This document shows positions 1 through 5,994 of a DNA stretch of 9,095 bases, piece after piece. The notes under the pieces are model-generated. The model searched no databases. It had not been told where the DNA came from and worked only from the letters and a program-made list of their open reading frames with translations. Source of the stretch: Ktedonobacterales bacterium. GTDB taxonomy: Bacteria; Chloroflexota; Ktedonobacteria; Ktedonobacterales; JADMIN01. Position numbers and translations under genes: made by a program. How positions within the stretch are numbered: the first letter of the stretch is position 1; each line of letters starts with the position of its first letter. The stretch spans positions 1-9,095 of the forward strand of contig JADMIN010000063.1 in NCBI GenBank assembly GCA_015478575.1, written 5' to 3'.

Positions 1-41
1 CTCCTGAGCCAGAGGCGGAGGAAGATGGCCAGGGCGCACCG

Positions 42-758
42 ATGACGCTCGTCGAGCATCTGGAGGAGCTGCGCCGCCGCGCCCTGATCGGGCTGGCCGC
101 GGTCGCTGTCGGCACGATTTTTGGTTTCATCTTCTGGGAACGCATCCTCGCGTTGCTGCTTACGCCCCTGCCGGATATCTCGCGTAACCTGGCCCAGGGC
201 GCGACACATCAAAAGCTCATTCAGACGCATCTGGGCGAAGCATTCCTGATCTCGCTCAAGATCTCCATCGCCACAGGCATCGCGCTGGCCTCGCCTGTGA
301 TCCTCTATCAGCTCTGGGCGTATCTCTCACCGGCATTCACCCGTCGCGAGCGCAAATACGCGCTCCCCTTCACCCTCTTGGGCGTCGGTCTCTTTGTCAT
401 GGGGTTGAGTGTGGGCTTTCTCGTGCTGCGCTATCCGGTGGATTGGCTGATCAATTTCGGTGACAAGCAATTCCTGCTGCTGCTGGATGCGAATGCCTAC
501 TTTAGCTTTGTCGCGTTCTTCTTGCTTGCTTTCGGCGTCGTCTTTGAGTTGCCACTGGTAGTCACCTTCCTTGGCGTGGTCGGCGTGGTCAGCAGCCAGT
601 TGCTGCGCCAGAAGCGCATGTATATCCTCTTTGGGCTGTGGTTTCTCTCCACCATCATCACGCCCGGTGCCGACCCCTATAGCCCCCTGATTATTGGCGT
701 CTCTTTCACCGTTCTCTTTGAGTTCTCGGTGATCCTCCTGCGCATGCTCGGCAAGTGA
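42..758 (+). CDS. tatC: Twin-arginine translocase subunit TatC
   Basis: TatC is the polytopic inner-membrane receptor of the Tat pathway, which exports folded proteins carrying twin-arginine signal peptides. The 238-residue product has about six hydrophobic segments, as in the family (usually about 240-260 residues). Seen directly: the N-terminal cytoplasmic signature VEHLEELRRR (residues 4-13), the LYQLWAYLSPAFTRRERK block (88-105) with its conserved Glu103, the FGVVFELP motif (164-171) with Glu169, and ITPGADPYSP (206-215) before the last membrane helices. The ATG at 42 places the HLEELR motif at the usual distance from the N-terminus. However, 13 further in-frame codons (PEPEAEEDGQGAP) are open up to the window edge. 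A purine-rich GGAGGAAG at 17-24 is rather far from the ATG. The true start may therefore lie upstream, giving an acidic N-terminal extension or a fusion. The stop is TGA at 756-758. The gene converges on the GNAT gene with an 81-base gap. Confidence 0.95.
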   Translation: MTLVEHLEELRRRALIGLAAVAVGTIFGFIFWERILALLLTPLPDISRNLAQGATHQKLIQTHLGEAFLISLKISIATGIALASPVILYQLWAYLSPAFTRRERKYALPFTLLGVGLFVMGLSVGFLVLRYPVDWLINFGDKQFLLLLDANAYFSFVAFFLLAFGVVFELPLVVTFLGVVGVVSSQLLRQKRMYILFGLWFLSTIITPGADPYSPLIIGVSFTVLFEFSVILLRMLGK

Positions 759-839
759 TCGGCATGTAACGGCGCGTGGCCCCCCTGGCGTGCGCTCCGG
801 TGCCGCGAAGGCTGGGCGCCGCTCGTCTCCGCGCCCGCG

Positions 840-1727
840 TTACGCCTCAGCGAGATCGAGCGCATAGTAGCCATAGGTCGTGACCTCGCGGAAGCCGCAG
901 GAACGGTAGAGCGCGTCGGCGTTCGTATTGGTGGTCTCGACCTCCAGCAGAATCGCGGTGCGCCCTTCGGCCAACAACGCCGCGATGACCTCCTCCAGCA
1001 CTTGGCGCCCGATGCCACGGCGGCGCTGGTCTGGCAGAACGCCAAAGGCGTAGATACCGGCGGCATGGTCGGCGAGGGGGTAGACCTTGAGCGACGCTAC
1101 TGGCTGGCCCGCCAACCGCGCGAGGTAGAACCGCTGGCCGGGGTCGTGGATATCGAGCGCGATGCGTGGGCGTAGCCAATCCTCAGGGTCGCCAAACGCC
1201 AGGGCGGTGATGTGCGCCAGCGTATCTACGTCCGTTGGGTCAGCGCGCTGGATCGTCAGATCGCTATAGCGCGGGGACTGTGGCTGGAATGGCCCCAGTC
1301 GCAGGCGATACTCGCTAAAGGTCAAGGTGGCGCCGGTGTTCGAGATGAAGCCCTGGCCGGAGCGTGAAGCCGCTTCGCAGATCAACAGCAGTCGCCGCAG
1401 CCCGCGCCTGGCGCTTTCCGTGCGCACCGCCGCCAGCAGCGCCCGTCCGATGCCCCGGCGCCGGTGCGCTGGATGCACCATACCACAGATCTCCGCCTCC
1501 GCGTCTCCATTCACGTCAATCGCGCAAAAGCCGATCAGCGTGTCGCCATCATAGCGGAGAAAGGCGTTGTTCTCTATGCCGCTGCGCGATGGAGTCATAT
1601 CAGTCGTGAGTTTAAGCTCCAACCCTTCCAGTGCGTTGCAGGTCGCCGCCAGTCGCGCGATCTGTGCGCGCTCCTCCGTGGTCAGCAGCGCTCGGCCCAC
1701 CACGCCATCCCGGTCCGTCATCGCCAT
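840..1727 (-). CDS. Tandem-GNAT N-acetyltransferase
   Basis: This 295-residue protein is built from two GCN5-related N-acetyltransferase domains, which transfer acyl groups from acyl-CoA to an amine. In domain 1 the acetyl-CoA-binding motif A is VHPAHRRRGIGRALL (residues 84-98), followed by a weaker motif B near residues 128-144. In domain 2 motif A is VLPDQRRRGIGRQVL (230-244) and motif B is clear (N267 to Y288, including NADALYRSCGF). Two-domain architecture of this size is known from mycothiol synthase (MshD) and various uncharacterised acetyltransferases; nothing here shows that the substrate is mycothiol. The start at 1727 is favoured over the second Met at 1721 because GAGGAG sits 7 bases upstream of it. 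The gene appears to be transcribed alone, with a possible -10 at 1753-1758 and a likely terminator of the preceding unit just upstream. The substrate is unknown. Confidence 0.9.
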   Translation of the reverse strand: MAMTDRDGVVGRALLTTEERAQIARLAATCNALEGLELKLTTDMTPSRSGIENNAFLRYDGDTLIGFCAIDVNGDAEAEICGMVHPAHRRRGIGRALLAAVRTESARRGLRRLLLICEAASRSGQGFISNTGATLTFSEYRLRLGPFQPQSPRYSDLTIQRADPTDVDTLAHITALAFGDPEDWLRPRIALDIHDPGQRFYLARLAGQPVASLKVYPLADHAAGIYAFGVLPDQRRRGIGRQVLEEVIAALLAEGRTAILLEVETTNTNADALYRSCGFREVTTYGYYALDLAEA

Positions 1728-1752
1728 GCTGGGTCTCCTCCTCTGAATCGAG

Positions 1753-1758
1753 AGTATA
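1753..1758 (-). promoter_or_regulatory. Possible -10 box for the GNAT gene
   Basis: On the minus strand the hexamer TATACT (5 of 6 to TATAAT) lies 26 bases before the ATG at 1727, with the ribosome binding site AGAGGAGGAG between them. A start of transcription near 1746 would give a leader of about 19 bases. No convincing -35 is visible at 15-18 bases, so the call rests on one element only. Confidence 0.35.
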
Positions 1759-1770
1759 GCGCAACCGTGA

Positions 1771-1796
1771 AGGAAGATGGGCCGGGTCGGCGGCCC
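1771..1796 (-). terminator. Possible intrinsic terminator after the membrane-protein gene
   Basis: Read leftward, the stop codon of the 1803-3017 gene is followed within 7 bases by a perfect 6-base-pair GC stem, GGGCCG and CGGCCC, enclosing CCGACC (1779-1796). It is followed by the pyrimidine-rich tract ATCTTCCTTC. The tract is not a pure run of T, so termination may be weak. The position between two separate leftward genes fits a terminator. Confidence 0.45.
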
Positions 1797-1802
1797 CTCG
1801 CT

Positions 1803-3017
1803 CTAGGGCGAGGCGGCGATGCCAGAGGCGGTGGCCAGCGCCAGCGCGGCGACGAGCAGCACAACCAACGCCAGCCAGAGCGCCGTGGCGAGCAATAGCC
1901 GTTTGCTCCCACGTGTACGCAGCCACTCCGCTGGCAGTGCCGGGAGCAGCAGCGCGATGGGCAGCAGCGTGAGCAACGCTGAGGCGGAGCGCGGAGGCAC
2001 GAGCAGCGCGCCCGCGAGCAGCGTCACCGTGAGCAGCGTCACCGTGAGCAGCGTCACCGTGAGGGCAAGCAGCGCCCGTGCCCGCCAGCGGGCATCGCCG
2101 CGCAGTCCCGCCCAGACGGCCCGCCACCGTTCGTGGGGATCGCTCGCCAGTGCATACCAGCGCCAGAGGTCGCGGATGGGCGCGGCGACGAGCGCGACCA
2201 GCGCGAGCCACCCGGCGGCGACCGTCGCGACCAGCAGCGGAGGAAGGAGGGGGTCGCCCATCAGGTGCGCGGCGGCGATGGCATCGATCGCCCCCACTGG
2301 GCGCGCCTGCCGTGTGGTGCTCCACGCAAGCCCAGCCGCCACCAGCAGGATGAGCGCGACGGCGACGGGCGCGCGCCCGTTCTGGCGCGGCTGGAGCACG
2401 TAAAGCAGGCTGCCCACTGGCCCGCGAGCGGGCGCGCACCTATCCGGCGGGCGGTGCGTGGTGGGAACCGTGGGCACGAGCACGAGGGCGGCAAGGGAGA
2501 CGAGGCTGAGCATGCTGGCCAGCGGTAGCAGCGCGACCGCCAGCCCCAGCGGCACACACCCCGCCAGCAGCCAACGCCGCTGGCCATTCGCCGCCACGGC
2601 GGCAAAGAGCGCGAGCGCCCAGAGCGCCAGCAGCGGCGGCACGAAGCCCAGCGGCGTGGCGAGGCGCCCGGCGGCGACGGCGAGGCCGCTCACCGCGAGC
2701 AGTGTTGCCGCGATGCCCGCGACACCGCGCCCGAAGGCCCGCAGCGCGAAGCGGTAGGTTACGCTGACCGCCAGCGTATTGGCCAGCGCGACCGCGAGGG
2801 ACAGGGGCGTGGCCTCCAGCCGCCAGAGCCGCGCCGCCGCCGCTACTGCCAGCGCCAGCCAGAGCGCCCACTGCCGCGCCCACGCCTGGCCCGCGCTCTC
2901 CGCTTGCCACCACGTCCCGCCCGCCGTGAAGAGCGCGAGGCCGAGCACCGCTTCACCCTCAGGCGCATCCGCTGGAGGGACGTCCTCTAGGCTATCGCGC
3001 TCTCGTTGTTCCACCAT
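1803..3017 (-). CDS. Polytopic membrane protein, degenerate GT-C (GT39-like) glycosyltransferase relative
   Basis: The 404-residue product starts with an acidic cytoplasmic tail (residues 1-22) and is otherwise mostly hydrophobic, with roughly eight to ten membrane segments. I do not recognise a definite family. RLWRLEATP (63-71) followed by TLAVSVTYRFALRAFGRGVAGIAATLLAVS (81-110) and a long helix pair resembles the layout of GT39/ArnT-type glycosyltransferases that use lipid-linked sugars. In those enzymes the first extracytoplasmic loop carries the catalytic acidic residues; here that loop seems to be missing. Catalytic activity is therefore doubtful. TVTLL occurs three times in a row (320-334), encoded by a perfect 15-base tandem repeat. 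The ATG at 3017 is the first start after an in-frame TAG, and GAGGGAG lies 5 bases upstream. It is 133 bases downstream of the peptidase gene and may be the last gene of that operon. Very high GC leaves other frames open too, but only this one gives a coherent membrane protein. Confidence 0.72.
   Translation of the reverse strand: MVEQRERDSLEDVPPADAPEGEAVLGLALFTAGGTWWQAESAGQAWARQWALWLALAVAAAARLWRLEATPLSLAVALANTLAVSVTYRFALRAFGRGVAGIAATLLAVSGLAVAAGRLATPLGFVPPLLALWALALFAAVAANGQRRWLLAGCVPLGLAVALLPLASMLSLVSLAALVLVPTVPTTHRPPDRCAPARGPVGSLLYVLQPRQNGRAPVAVALILLVAAGLAWSTTRQARPVGAIDAIAAAHLMGDPLLPPLLVATVAAGWLALVALVAAPIRDLWRWYALASDPHERWRAVWAGLRGDARWRARALLALTVTLLTVTLLTVTLLAGALLVPPRSASALLTLLPIALLLPALPAEWLRTRGSKRLLLATALWLALVVLLVAALALATASGIAASP
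2016..2063. repeat. 15-base tandem repeat, 3.2 perfect copies
   Basis: The unit GAGCAGCGTCACCGT occurs at 2016-2030, 2031-2045 and 2046-2060, followed by GAG. It lies inside the membrane-protein gene and encodes TVTLL three times on the minus strand. The period is five codons, so copy-number changes keep the frame and lengthen or shorten a membrane segment. Confidence 0.95.
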
Positions 3018-3150
3018 GCACGCTCCCTCGTTCTAGTGGCTACATGTCCCTTTGCCCCGGATGGACACGGCGATGAGGTCCGCACCGCCCGATATGATAG
3101 CACGGCAGCGGCGCGGCGCGCGTGCCGCATCGCGAGTTGCCAGCCGAGCA

Positions 3151-4245
3151 TCAGGCGCGCGGACCAGCGAGCAGGGCGATGGTGGTCTCGGCAAGCTCAG
3201 CGAGGGGGGTGAGGGCGATCCACTCATCAGGTGTATGCTCGTTCATGGCGCCCGTGGAGACCGTGAAGACCCGCAGGTGGCGGCGCAGGGCGCTGGCGTC
3301 GCTGCCGATGAACGTCGTCAGGGTGCGCGGCTCGTGGCCACGGGCGATCAGCACGGCGGCATAGGCGCGCGGCAGTGGCTCATCAGCGGCCACGGTGTAG
3401 CCATCGCAGTGGAGGTCGAAGGTGATCGTGGCGCTGCCACCCAGCGCCTCCGCCGCCGTGGTGAAGGCGCGCTCGATGCGGGCGAGCAAGGCCGCGCGGG
3501 CGCTGCCCTCCAGCAGGGTGCGCACCTCACCCAGTGCCCGCAACTCGGCGGCGATGGCGTTGCGCGCCGTGCCGCCCTCGACGCGCCCGATGGAGACGCG
3601 CGTAGCGCCGCCATCCAGCACGCCGCTGGGATAGGTGACACGCCGGAACATCTCGATGGCGCTCGCCGTGCCTTCCAGCGCGGTGCCAGGGTGGCCGGTC
3701 TTGCCCCGCAGCAGCACGTCAAAGGCGATGTAGGTGGCGGCGCGCGTGACGACCGCCCCTGGCTCGCCCGCGTTGTCGAAGACGATACCCTCGCGCACGC
3801 CCCACGGCGCTGGATCGAACGCTTTGGCGCCGATCAGGCCGATCTCCTCGCTGACCGTGAAGAGCAGCAGCAGCGGGGGATGTGGCAGGTCGCGCGCGCG
3901 GAGCGCCTCGACGACGCGCAGGATGAGCGCGATGCCCGCGCTATCATCGGCGCCGAGATTGGTCGTGCCATCGCCGCGCAGCAGGTCGCCATCGAGAAGA
4001 GGCGTGTGGGCACAGCCAGGCGGCACGCGGTCCATATGGGCGTTGAGCAACAGCGGTGGCTCGCCATCGCGCTCCGCTGGCGCGGCGGGGACGCGGGCGA
4101 GCAGATTGCCAGTGGCATCCACCTGCCATGGCAGCCCCAGTCGCTCCAGCCACCCGGCGATGTATGCGCGGACGGCGGCTTCCTCACCGGAGCGGCTCGC
4201 GATGCCAGCCAACTCGATCATGGTCTGGGTGATGTACTCGCGCAT
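3151..4245 (-). CDS. M20 family metallopeptidase (PepT/YqjE-like)
   Basis: This is a 364-residue co-catalytic metal-dependent peptidase or amidohydrolase of the M20 family, expected to be cytoplasmic and to use two zinc (or Mn/Co) ions. All expected metal and catalytic residues are visible: NAHMDRVPPG with His70 and Asp72, the bridging Asp100 in NLGADDSAG, the FTVSEEIGLIGA motif with general base Glu133 and ligand Glu134, Asp157 in IVFDNAG, and the C-terminal ligand His337 in NEHTPDEW. GKTGHPG (181-187) marks the dimerisation (lid) domain with its conserved His185. The motif spacing fits the PepT/YqjE branch, but dipeptide, tripeptide or N-acyl amino acid substrates cannot be told apart from sequence. 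The start is 16 bases after the GrpB-family stop codon, with GAAGG just upstream, so the two are probably co-transcribed. The catalytic set looks intact. Confidence 0.93.
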   Translation of the reverse strand: MREYITQTMIELAGIASRSGEEAAVRAYIAGWLERLGLPWQVDATGNLLARVPAAPAERDGEPPLLLNAHMDRVPPGCAHTPLLDGDLLRGDGTTNLGADDSAGIALILRVVEALRARDLPHPPLLLLFTVSEEIGLIGAKAFDPAPWGVREGIVFDNAGEPGAVVTRAATYIAFDVLLRGKTGHPGTALEGTASAIEMFRRVTYPSGVLDGGATRVSIGRVEGGTARNAIAAELRALGEVRTLLEGSARAALLARIERAFTTAAEALGGSATITFDLHCDGYTVAADEPLPRAYAAVLIARGHEPRTLTTFIGSDASALRRHLRVFTVSTGAMNEHTPDEWIALTPLAELAETTIALLAGPRA

Positions 4246-4261
4246 CGGCCTTCACCAGCAT

Positions 4262-4867
4262 TCAACGTGTTTCGGCATGGTCCTCGCCCGCCGCCAACGT
4301 GTCACGCACGAAGTCGCCCTTGGCGAGGGTGTACTCATAGGTATCGGAGATGCCTGAGGCGATGATGGCGCGCTTGCGGGCCATGTAAGCGTCGCGCAGG
4401 GTGGCATCGGCGCGCAGACGATCGCGAAAGGCGCGGGTGGCCGTGACCTCAGGCGCATCAGCGGCGACGACATGGGCATGGATGCGGAAGCACGTGCCCG
4501 CGTGCTCGACGGCGCCGACACGCATCGGGCGCTCCTCTGGCCAGGGATCGCGGCCCTGCTGGCGCTGGAAGCCGAGGCTATCGAGCGCGTCCCGCACCGC
4601 GGGCAACCGCCCCGCTGGATAGAGGACCTGGAGATCAATGATGCCCTTGCCCGCGCAGCCTGGAATGGCGGTGCTGCCGATGTGCTCGACTGTGACGTCG
4701 GGCAGATGGCGAGTGATGAGCGTGCCAATGCGCGCGGCCACCATCGGTGCCTGGGGATCCCAGTCGCAGCAGGCAGCGGGCAGTTTTTCGTAGTGGCCGA
4801 TGGGAGGCGAAGACACGCGCACATCCTCCGCTGATACGAAGGGCCGGATATCTCCGTAGGGAGACAT
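4262..4867 (-). CDS. GrpB/UPF0157 family protein
   Basis: The 201-residue protein belongs to the GrpB (UPF0157) family, which has a nucleotidyltransferase-like fold and for which few members have a proven reaction. Seen directly: the signature VEHIGSTAIPGCAGKGIIDLQV (residues 60-81) and the C-terminal FRDRLRADATLRDAYMARKR stretch (148-167), both typical of the family. The first about 40 residues, with HYEKLPA and the CCDWDP stretch, correspond to the usual N-terminal strand and helix. The ATG at 4867 has only a weak purine tract upstream; no better start with a good ribosome binding site is obvious. The gene sits 32 bases downstream of the 99-residue orphan and 16 bases upstream of the peptidase start, which suggests one transcript. 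Family assignment is secure; the molecular role is not known. Confidence 0.92.
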   Translation of the reverse strand: MSPYGDIRPFVSAEDVRVSSPPIGHYEKLPAACCDWDPQAPMVAARIGTLITRHLPDVTVEHIGSTAIPGCAGKGIIDLQVLYPAGRLPAVRDALDSLGFQRQQGRDPWPEERPMRVGAVEHAGTCFRIHAHVVAADAPEVTATRAFRDRLRADATLRDAYMARKRAIIASGISDTYEYTLAKGDFVRDTLAAGEDHAETR

Positions 4868-4899
4868 CCGACCGTCGTGGCATAGGCGCCAGATGTGGG

Positions 4900-5199
4900 C
4901 TAGCGGCCCTCGGAGTGCGGACTCGCGCTCTGGCGGAGCAGTTCACGCAGCGCGTCGGCTCGCCCGCGCAACCAATCGGGCCGTGGTCCACCGATGGGCT
5001 TCCCGCCGCGCGCCGCGCTATAGACGCGCATCGTCTGTGAGAGCGAGACGACGAACTGCCGCTCGGTAGGCGTCCAGCCGTGGGATTGCGCCCACTGGTA
5101 CTCGCGCAGCGTGCGAGTATACCCGGAGTGGTAGGCCTCCGCGTCGCTCTCGATCTGCGCTAGCTCGTTCGATGGGCCACCGAAGCTCTCATGTGTCAT
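4900..5199 (-). CDS. Hypothetical 99-residue soluble protein
   Basis: I do not recognise this protein. It is hydrophilic, has no signal peptide or membrane segment, and looks mostly helical. Residues of note are an aromatic-rich centre (YHSGYTRTLREYQWAQSHGW, residues 23-42) followed by TPTERQFVVSLSQTMRVYSAARGG (43-66) and a charged helix near the C-terminus (RGRADALRELLRQ). The frame is open upstream to an ATG at 5235, but the ATG at 5199 is preferred: the minus strand carries GAGAGGAGG five bases before it, the strongest ribosome binding site in this operon. It lies 60 bases after the stop of the Fe-S carrier gene and 32 bases before the GrpB-family gene, so it is probably co-transcribed with both. 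There are no cysteines in the 99-residue form, so it is not an obvious Fe-S protein. Confidence 0.75.
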   Translation of the reverse strand: MTHESFGGPSNELAQIESDAEAYHSGYTRTLREYQWAQSHGWTPTERQFVVSLSQTMRVYSAARGGKPIGGPRPDWLRGRADALRELLRQSASPHSEGR

Positions 5200-5241
5200 G
5201 CACGCCTCCTCTCTGGCGCCGGAGGCCACCGCCACCGCATC

Positions 5242-5270
5242 GCATCAGTGGCCGCGGCATCAGTGGCCGC
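5242..5270. repeat. 15-base-period duplication at the Fe-S carrier stop codon
   Basis: GCATCAGTGGCCGC occurs at 5242-5255 and again at 5257-5270, a period of 15 bases. The right-hand copy contains the stop codon of the carrier gene (TGA, 5260-5262 on the minus strand). The left-hand copy lies just beyond it and repeats an in-frame TGA five codons downstream, so readthrough would add only four residues after the first stop position. Confidence 0.9.
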
Positions 5271-5652
5271 AGCCGCAGGAGCGCGCTTGGCCAGTATCAC
5301 CGGCGGTGCGGAAGCTGTGCCCGCAGCCGCAGGTGGAGACAGCGTTGGGATTATTGACGGTGAAGCCAGCACCCATCAGGCTATCCACGTAATCAATCTC
5401 GCTGCCGGAGATATACTGCGAACTCATCTCATCAACGAGGATGCGCACGCCCGCGGCCTCGAAGATCTCATCGCCGTCCTGCGCTTCATCGAGCGTCATA
5501 CCATATTGCAGCCCCGAGCAGCCGCCGCCCGCCACAAAGACACGCAACCCTAGTTCCGTGCTGTCCTCTTGGGTGAGCAGTTCGCGCACTTTCTCCGCCG
5601 CTATGGAGGTCAGATTGACCAGTATCGTCCGCGTCTCAGAGATTTCCGCCAT
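5260..5652 (-). CDS. A-type iron-sulfur cluster carrier (HesB/IscA/ErpA family)
   Basis: A-type carriers receive Fe-S clusters from the assembly scaffold and insert them into apoproteins in the cytoplasm. The 130-residue product shows the family's three invariant cysteines: Cys45 in AGGGCSGLQYGM and Cys108/Cys110 in STCGCGHSF. VRILVDEMSSQYISGSEIDYVDSLMGAGFTV (residues 69-99) is also characteristic. The protein is longer than the usual 105-120 residues because of an 18-residue tail that ends in a second CGCGH (126-130), adding Cys126 and Cys128. The frame is open to an ATG at 5733, but the start at 5652 is preferred because AAGGAG lies 10 bases upstream and the MAEI start matches family N-termini. 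A promoter with a dyad over the -10 lies about 120-150 bases upstream, and the gene appears to head the leftward operon. I cannot decide between IscA, SufA and ErpA roles; no iscS, iscU or suf genes are in the window. Confidence 0.95.
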   Translation of the reverse strand: MAEISETRTILVNLTSIAAEKVRELLTQEDSTELGLRVFVAGGGCSGLQYGMTLDEAQDGDEIFEAAGVRILVDEMSSQYISGSEIDYVDSLMGAGFTVNNPNAVSTCGCGHSFRTAGDTGQARSCGCGH

Positions 5653-5761
5653 TGTCTCGCTTCTCCTTCTTGCCGCACATCCAGCGCCACGGCACTTGCG
5701 TGTAGCCAGCGCCGCGGCGCTGGCGCAGGGCATCCAACCGCGCCGGGATCAGATACTTCAC
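5636..5761 (-). CDS. Candidate 41-residue near-leaderless small ORF
   Basis: This is a proposal, not a firm gene. From a GTG at 5761 an open frame runs to TGA at 5636-5638, giving 41 residues that begin MKYLIPARLDALRQRRGAGY and contain VPWRWMCGKKEKR. It overlaps the first codons of the Fe-S carrier gene by 17 bases in another frame, an arrangement typical of translational coupling. The -10 (TAGAAT, 5773-5778) ends 11 bases before the GTG, so transcription would begin only a few bases upstream. There is no ribosome binding site, which implies leaderless translation if it is translated. In the 35 codons outside the overlap about 86% of third positions are G or C. By my count the competing carrier-frame extension has about 63% over the same stretch. 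I recognise no homologous family. The alternative is an untranslated leader that happens to be open. Confidence 0.3.
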   Translation of the reverse strand: MKYLIPARLDALRQRRGAGYTQVPWRWMCGKKEKRDNGGNL

Positions 5762-5764
5762 TGC

Positions 5765-5781
5765 GTATAGTAATTCTATAC
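5765..5781. promoter_or_regulatory. Inverted repeat over the -10, possible operator
   Basis: GTATAG and CTATAC form perfect 6-base arms around TAATT. The dyad covers the predicted -10 and reaches toward the transcription start, a position where a bound dimeric regulator would block polymerase. In addition ATACTTC occurs at 5753-5759 and 5778-5784, 25 bases apart. The regulator is unknown; an Fe-S-sensing repressor would suit the gene, but nothing in the sequence identifies it. Confidence 0.4.
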
Positions 5782-5802
5782 TTCCCGCTGCCGTAGCGTC
5801 AA
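5773..5802 (-). promoter_or_regulatory. Sigma-70-like promoter of the Fe-S carrier operon
   Basis: On the minus strand TTGACG (5797-5802, 5 of 6 to consensus) is followed after 18 bases by TAGAAT (5773-5778, 5 of 6); an alternative -10, TATAGA, gives a 16-base spacer. This is the best promoter match in the window. It lies in a locally AT-richer patch and points at the candidate small ORF (GTG at 5761) and the carrier gene (ATG at 5652). Confidence 0.6.
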
Positions 5803-5994
5803 TGGCCTGGGCGAGCCGCGCTGGTGAGGCGCGTTTGGCCAGCCGCGCCGTGGTCGGCGGGGGGAGTGACCCTAAAGAGCGCGACCGCAACCCAACTGGG
5901 CCGTGTGGCGTATTGGGCGGTGTAGACTTCCTAGTGTCCGGGTCATGCGGATGTCCTAGACCAGACGTGATCTCTGATGTGGGAGGAGGGCGGC

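Larger units (their letters stand above)
5653..5994. other. 342-base divergent intergenic region
   Basis: This stretch separates the leftward Fe-S carrier gene from the rightward YjbE/TerC-type gene. Its left part (5653-5802) holds the carrier promoter, the dyad and the candidate small ORF. The right part (5803-5994) must hold the promoter of the TerC-type gene, but I find no convincing -35/-10 pair there; TAGACT near 5929 is the best -10-like hexamer and has no partner. The pentamer CCTAG recurs near 5932 and 5955. I see no RNA gene. Confidence 0.5.

Noticed and set aside
814..836. Possible terminator hairpin between tatC and the GNAT gene
   Set aside because: GGGCGC and GCGCCC form only a 6-base stem with an 11-base loop and no T-tract on either strand, which is expected by chance at this GC content.
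1612..2439. 275-codon leftward open frame across the membrane-protein and GNAT gene ends
   Set aside because: It overlaps two better genes in another frame, and its product is Ala/Arg/Gly-rich with no coherent domain or membrane pattern.
3052..4365. 437-codon rightward open frame opposite the M20 peptidase gene
   Set aside because: It lies antisense to a gene with a complete set of M20 catalytic residues; its product is compositionally odd and matches no family I know. High GC keeps the opposite frame open.
5200..5235. Upstream ATG (5235) for the orphan gene
   Set aside because: The strong GAGAGGAGG lies between it and the ATG at 5199, so the shorter form is preferred.
5653..5733. 27-residue N-terminal extension of the Fe-S carrier (ATG at 5733)
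   Set aside because: AAGGAG sits before the ATG at 5652, the family starts there, and the extension is Cys/Arg/Ala-rich with weak codon bias.
5636..5890. 84-codon ORF upstream of the Fe-S carrier, starting at the ATG at 5890
   Set aside because: Its first half contains the predicted promoter, and by my count its third-position GC there is only about 61%. Only the part from the GTG at 5761 is kept as a candidate.
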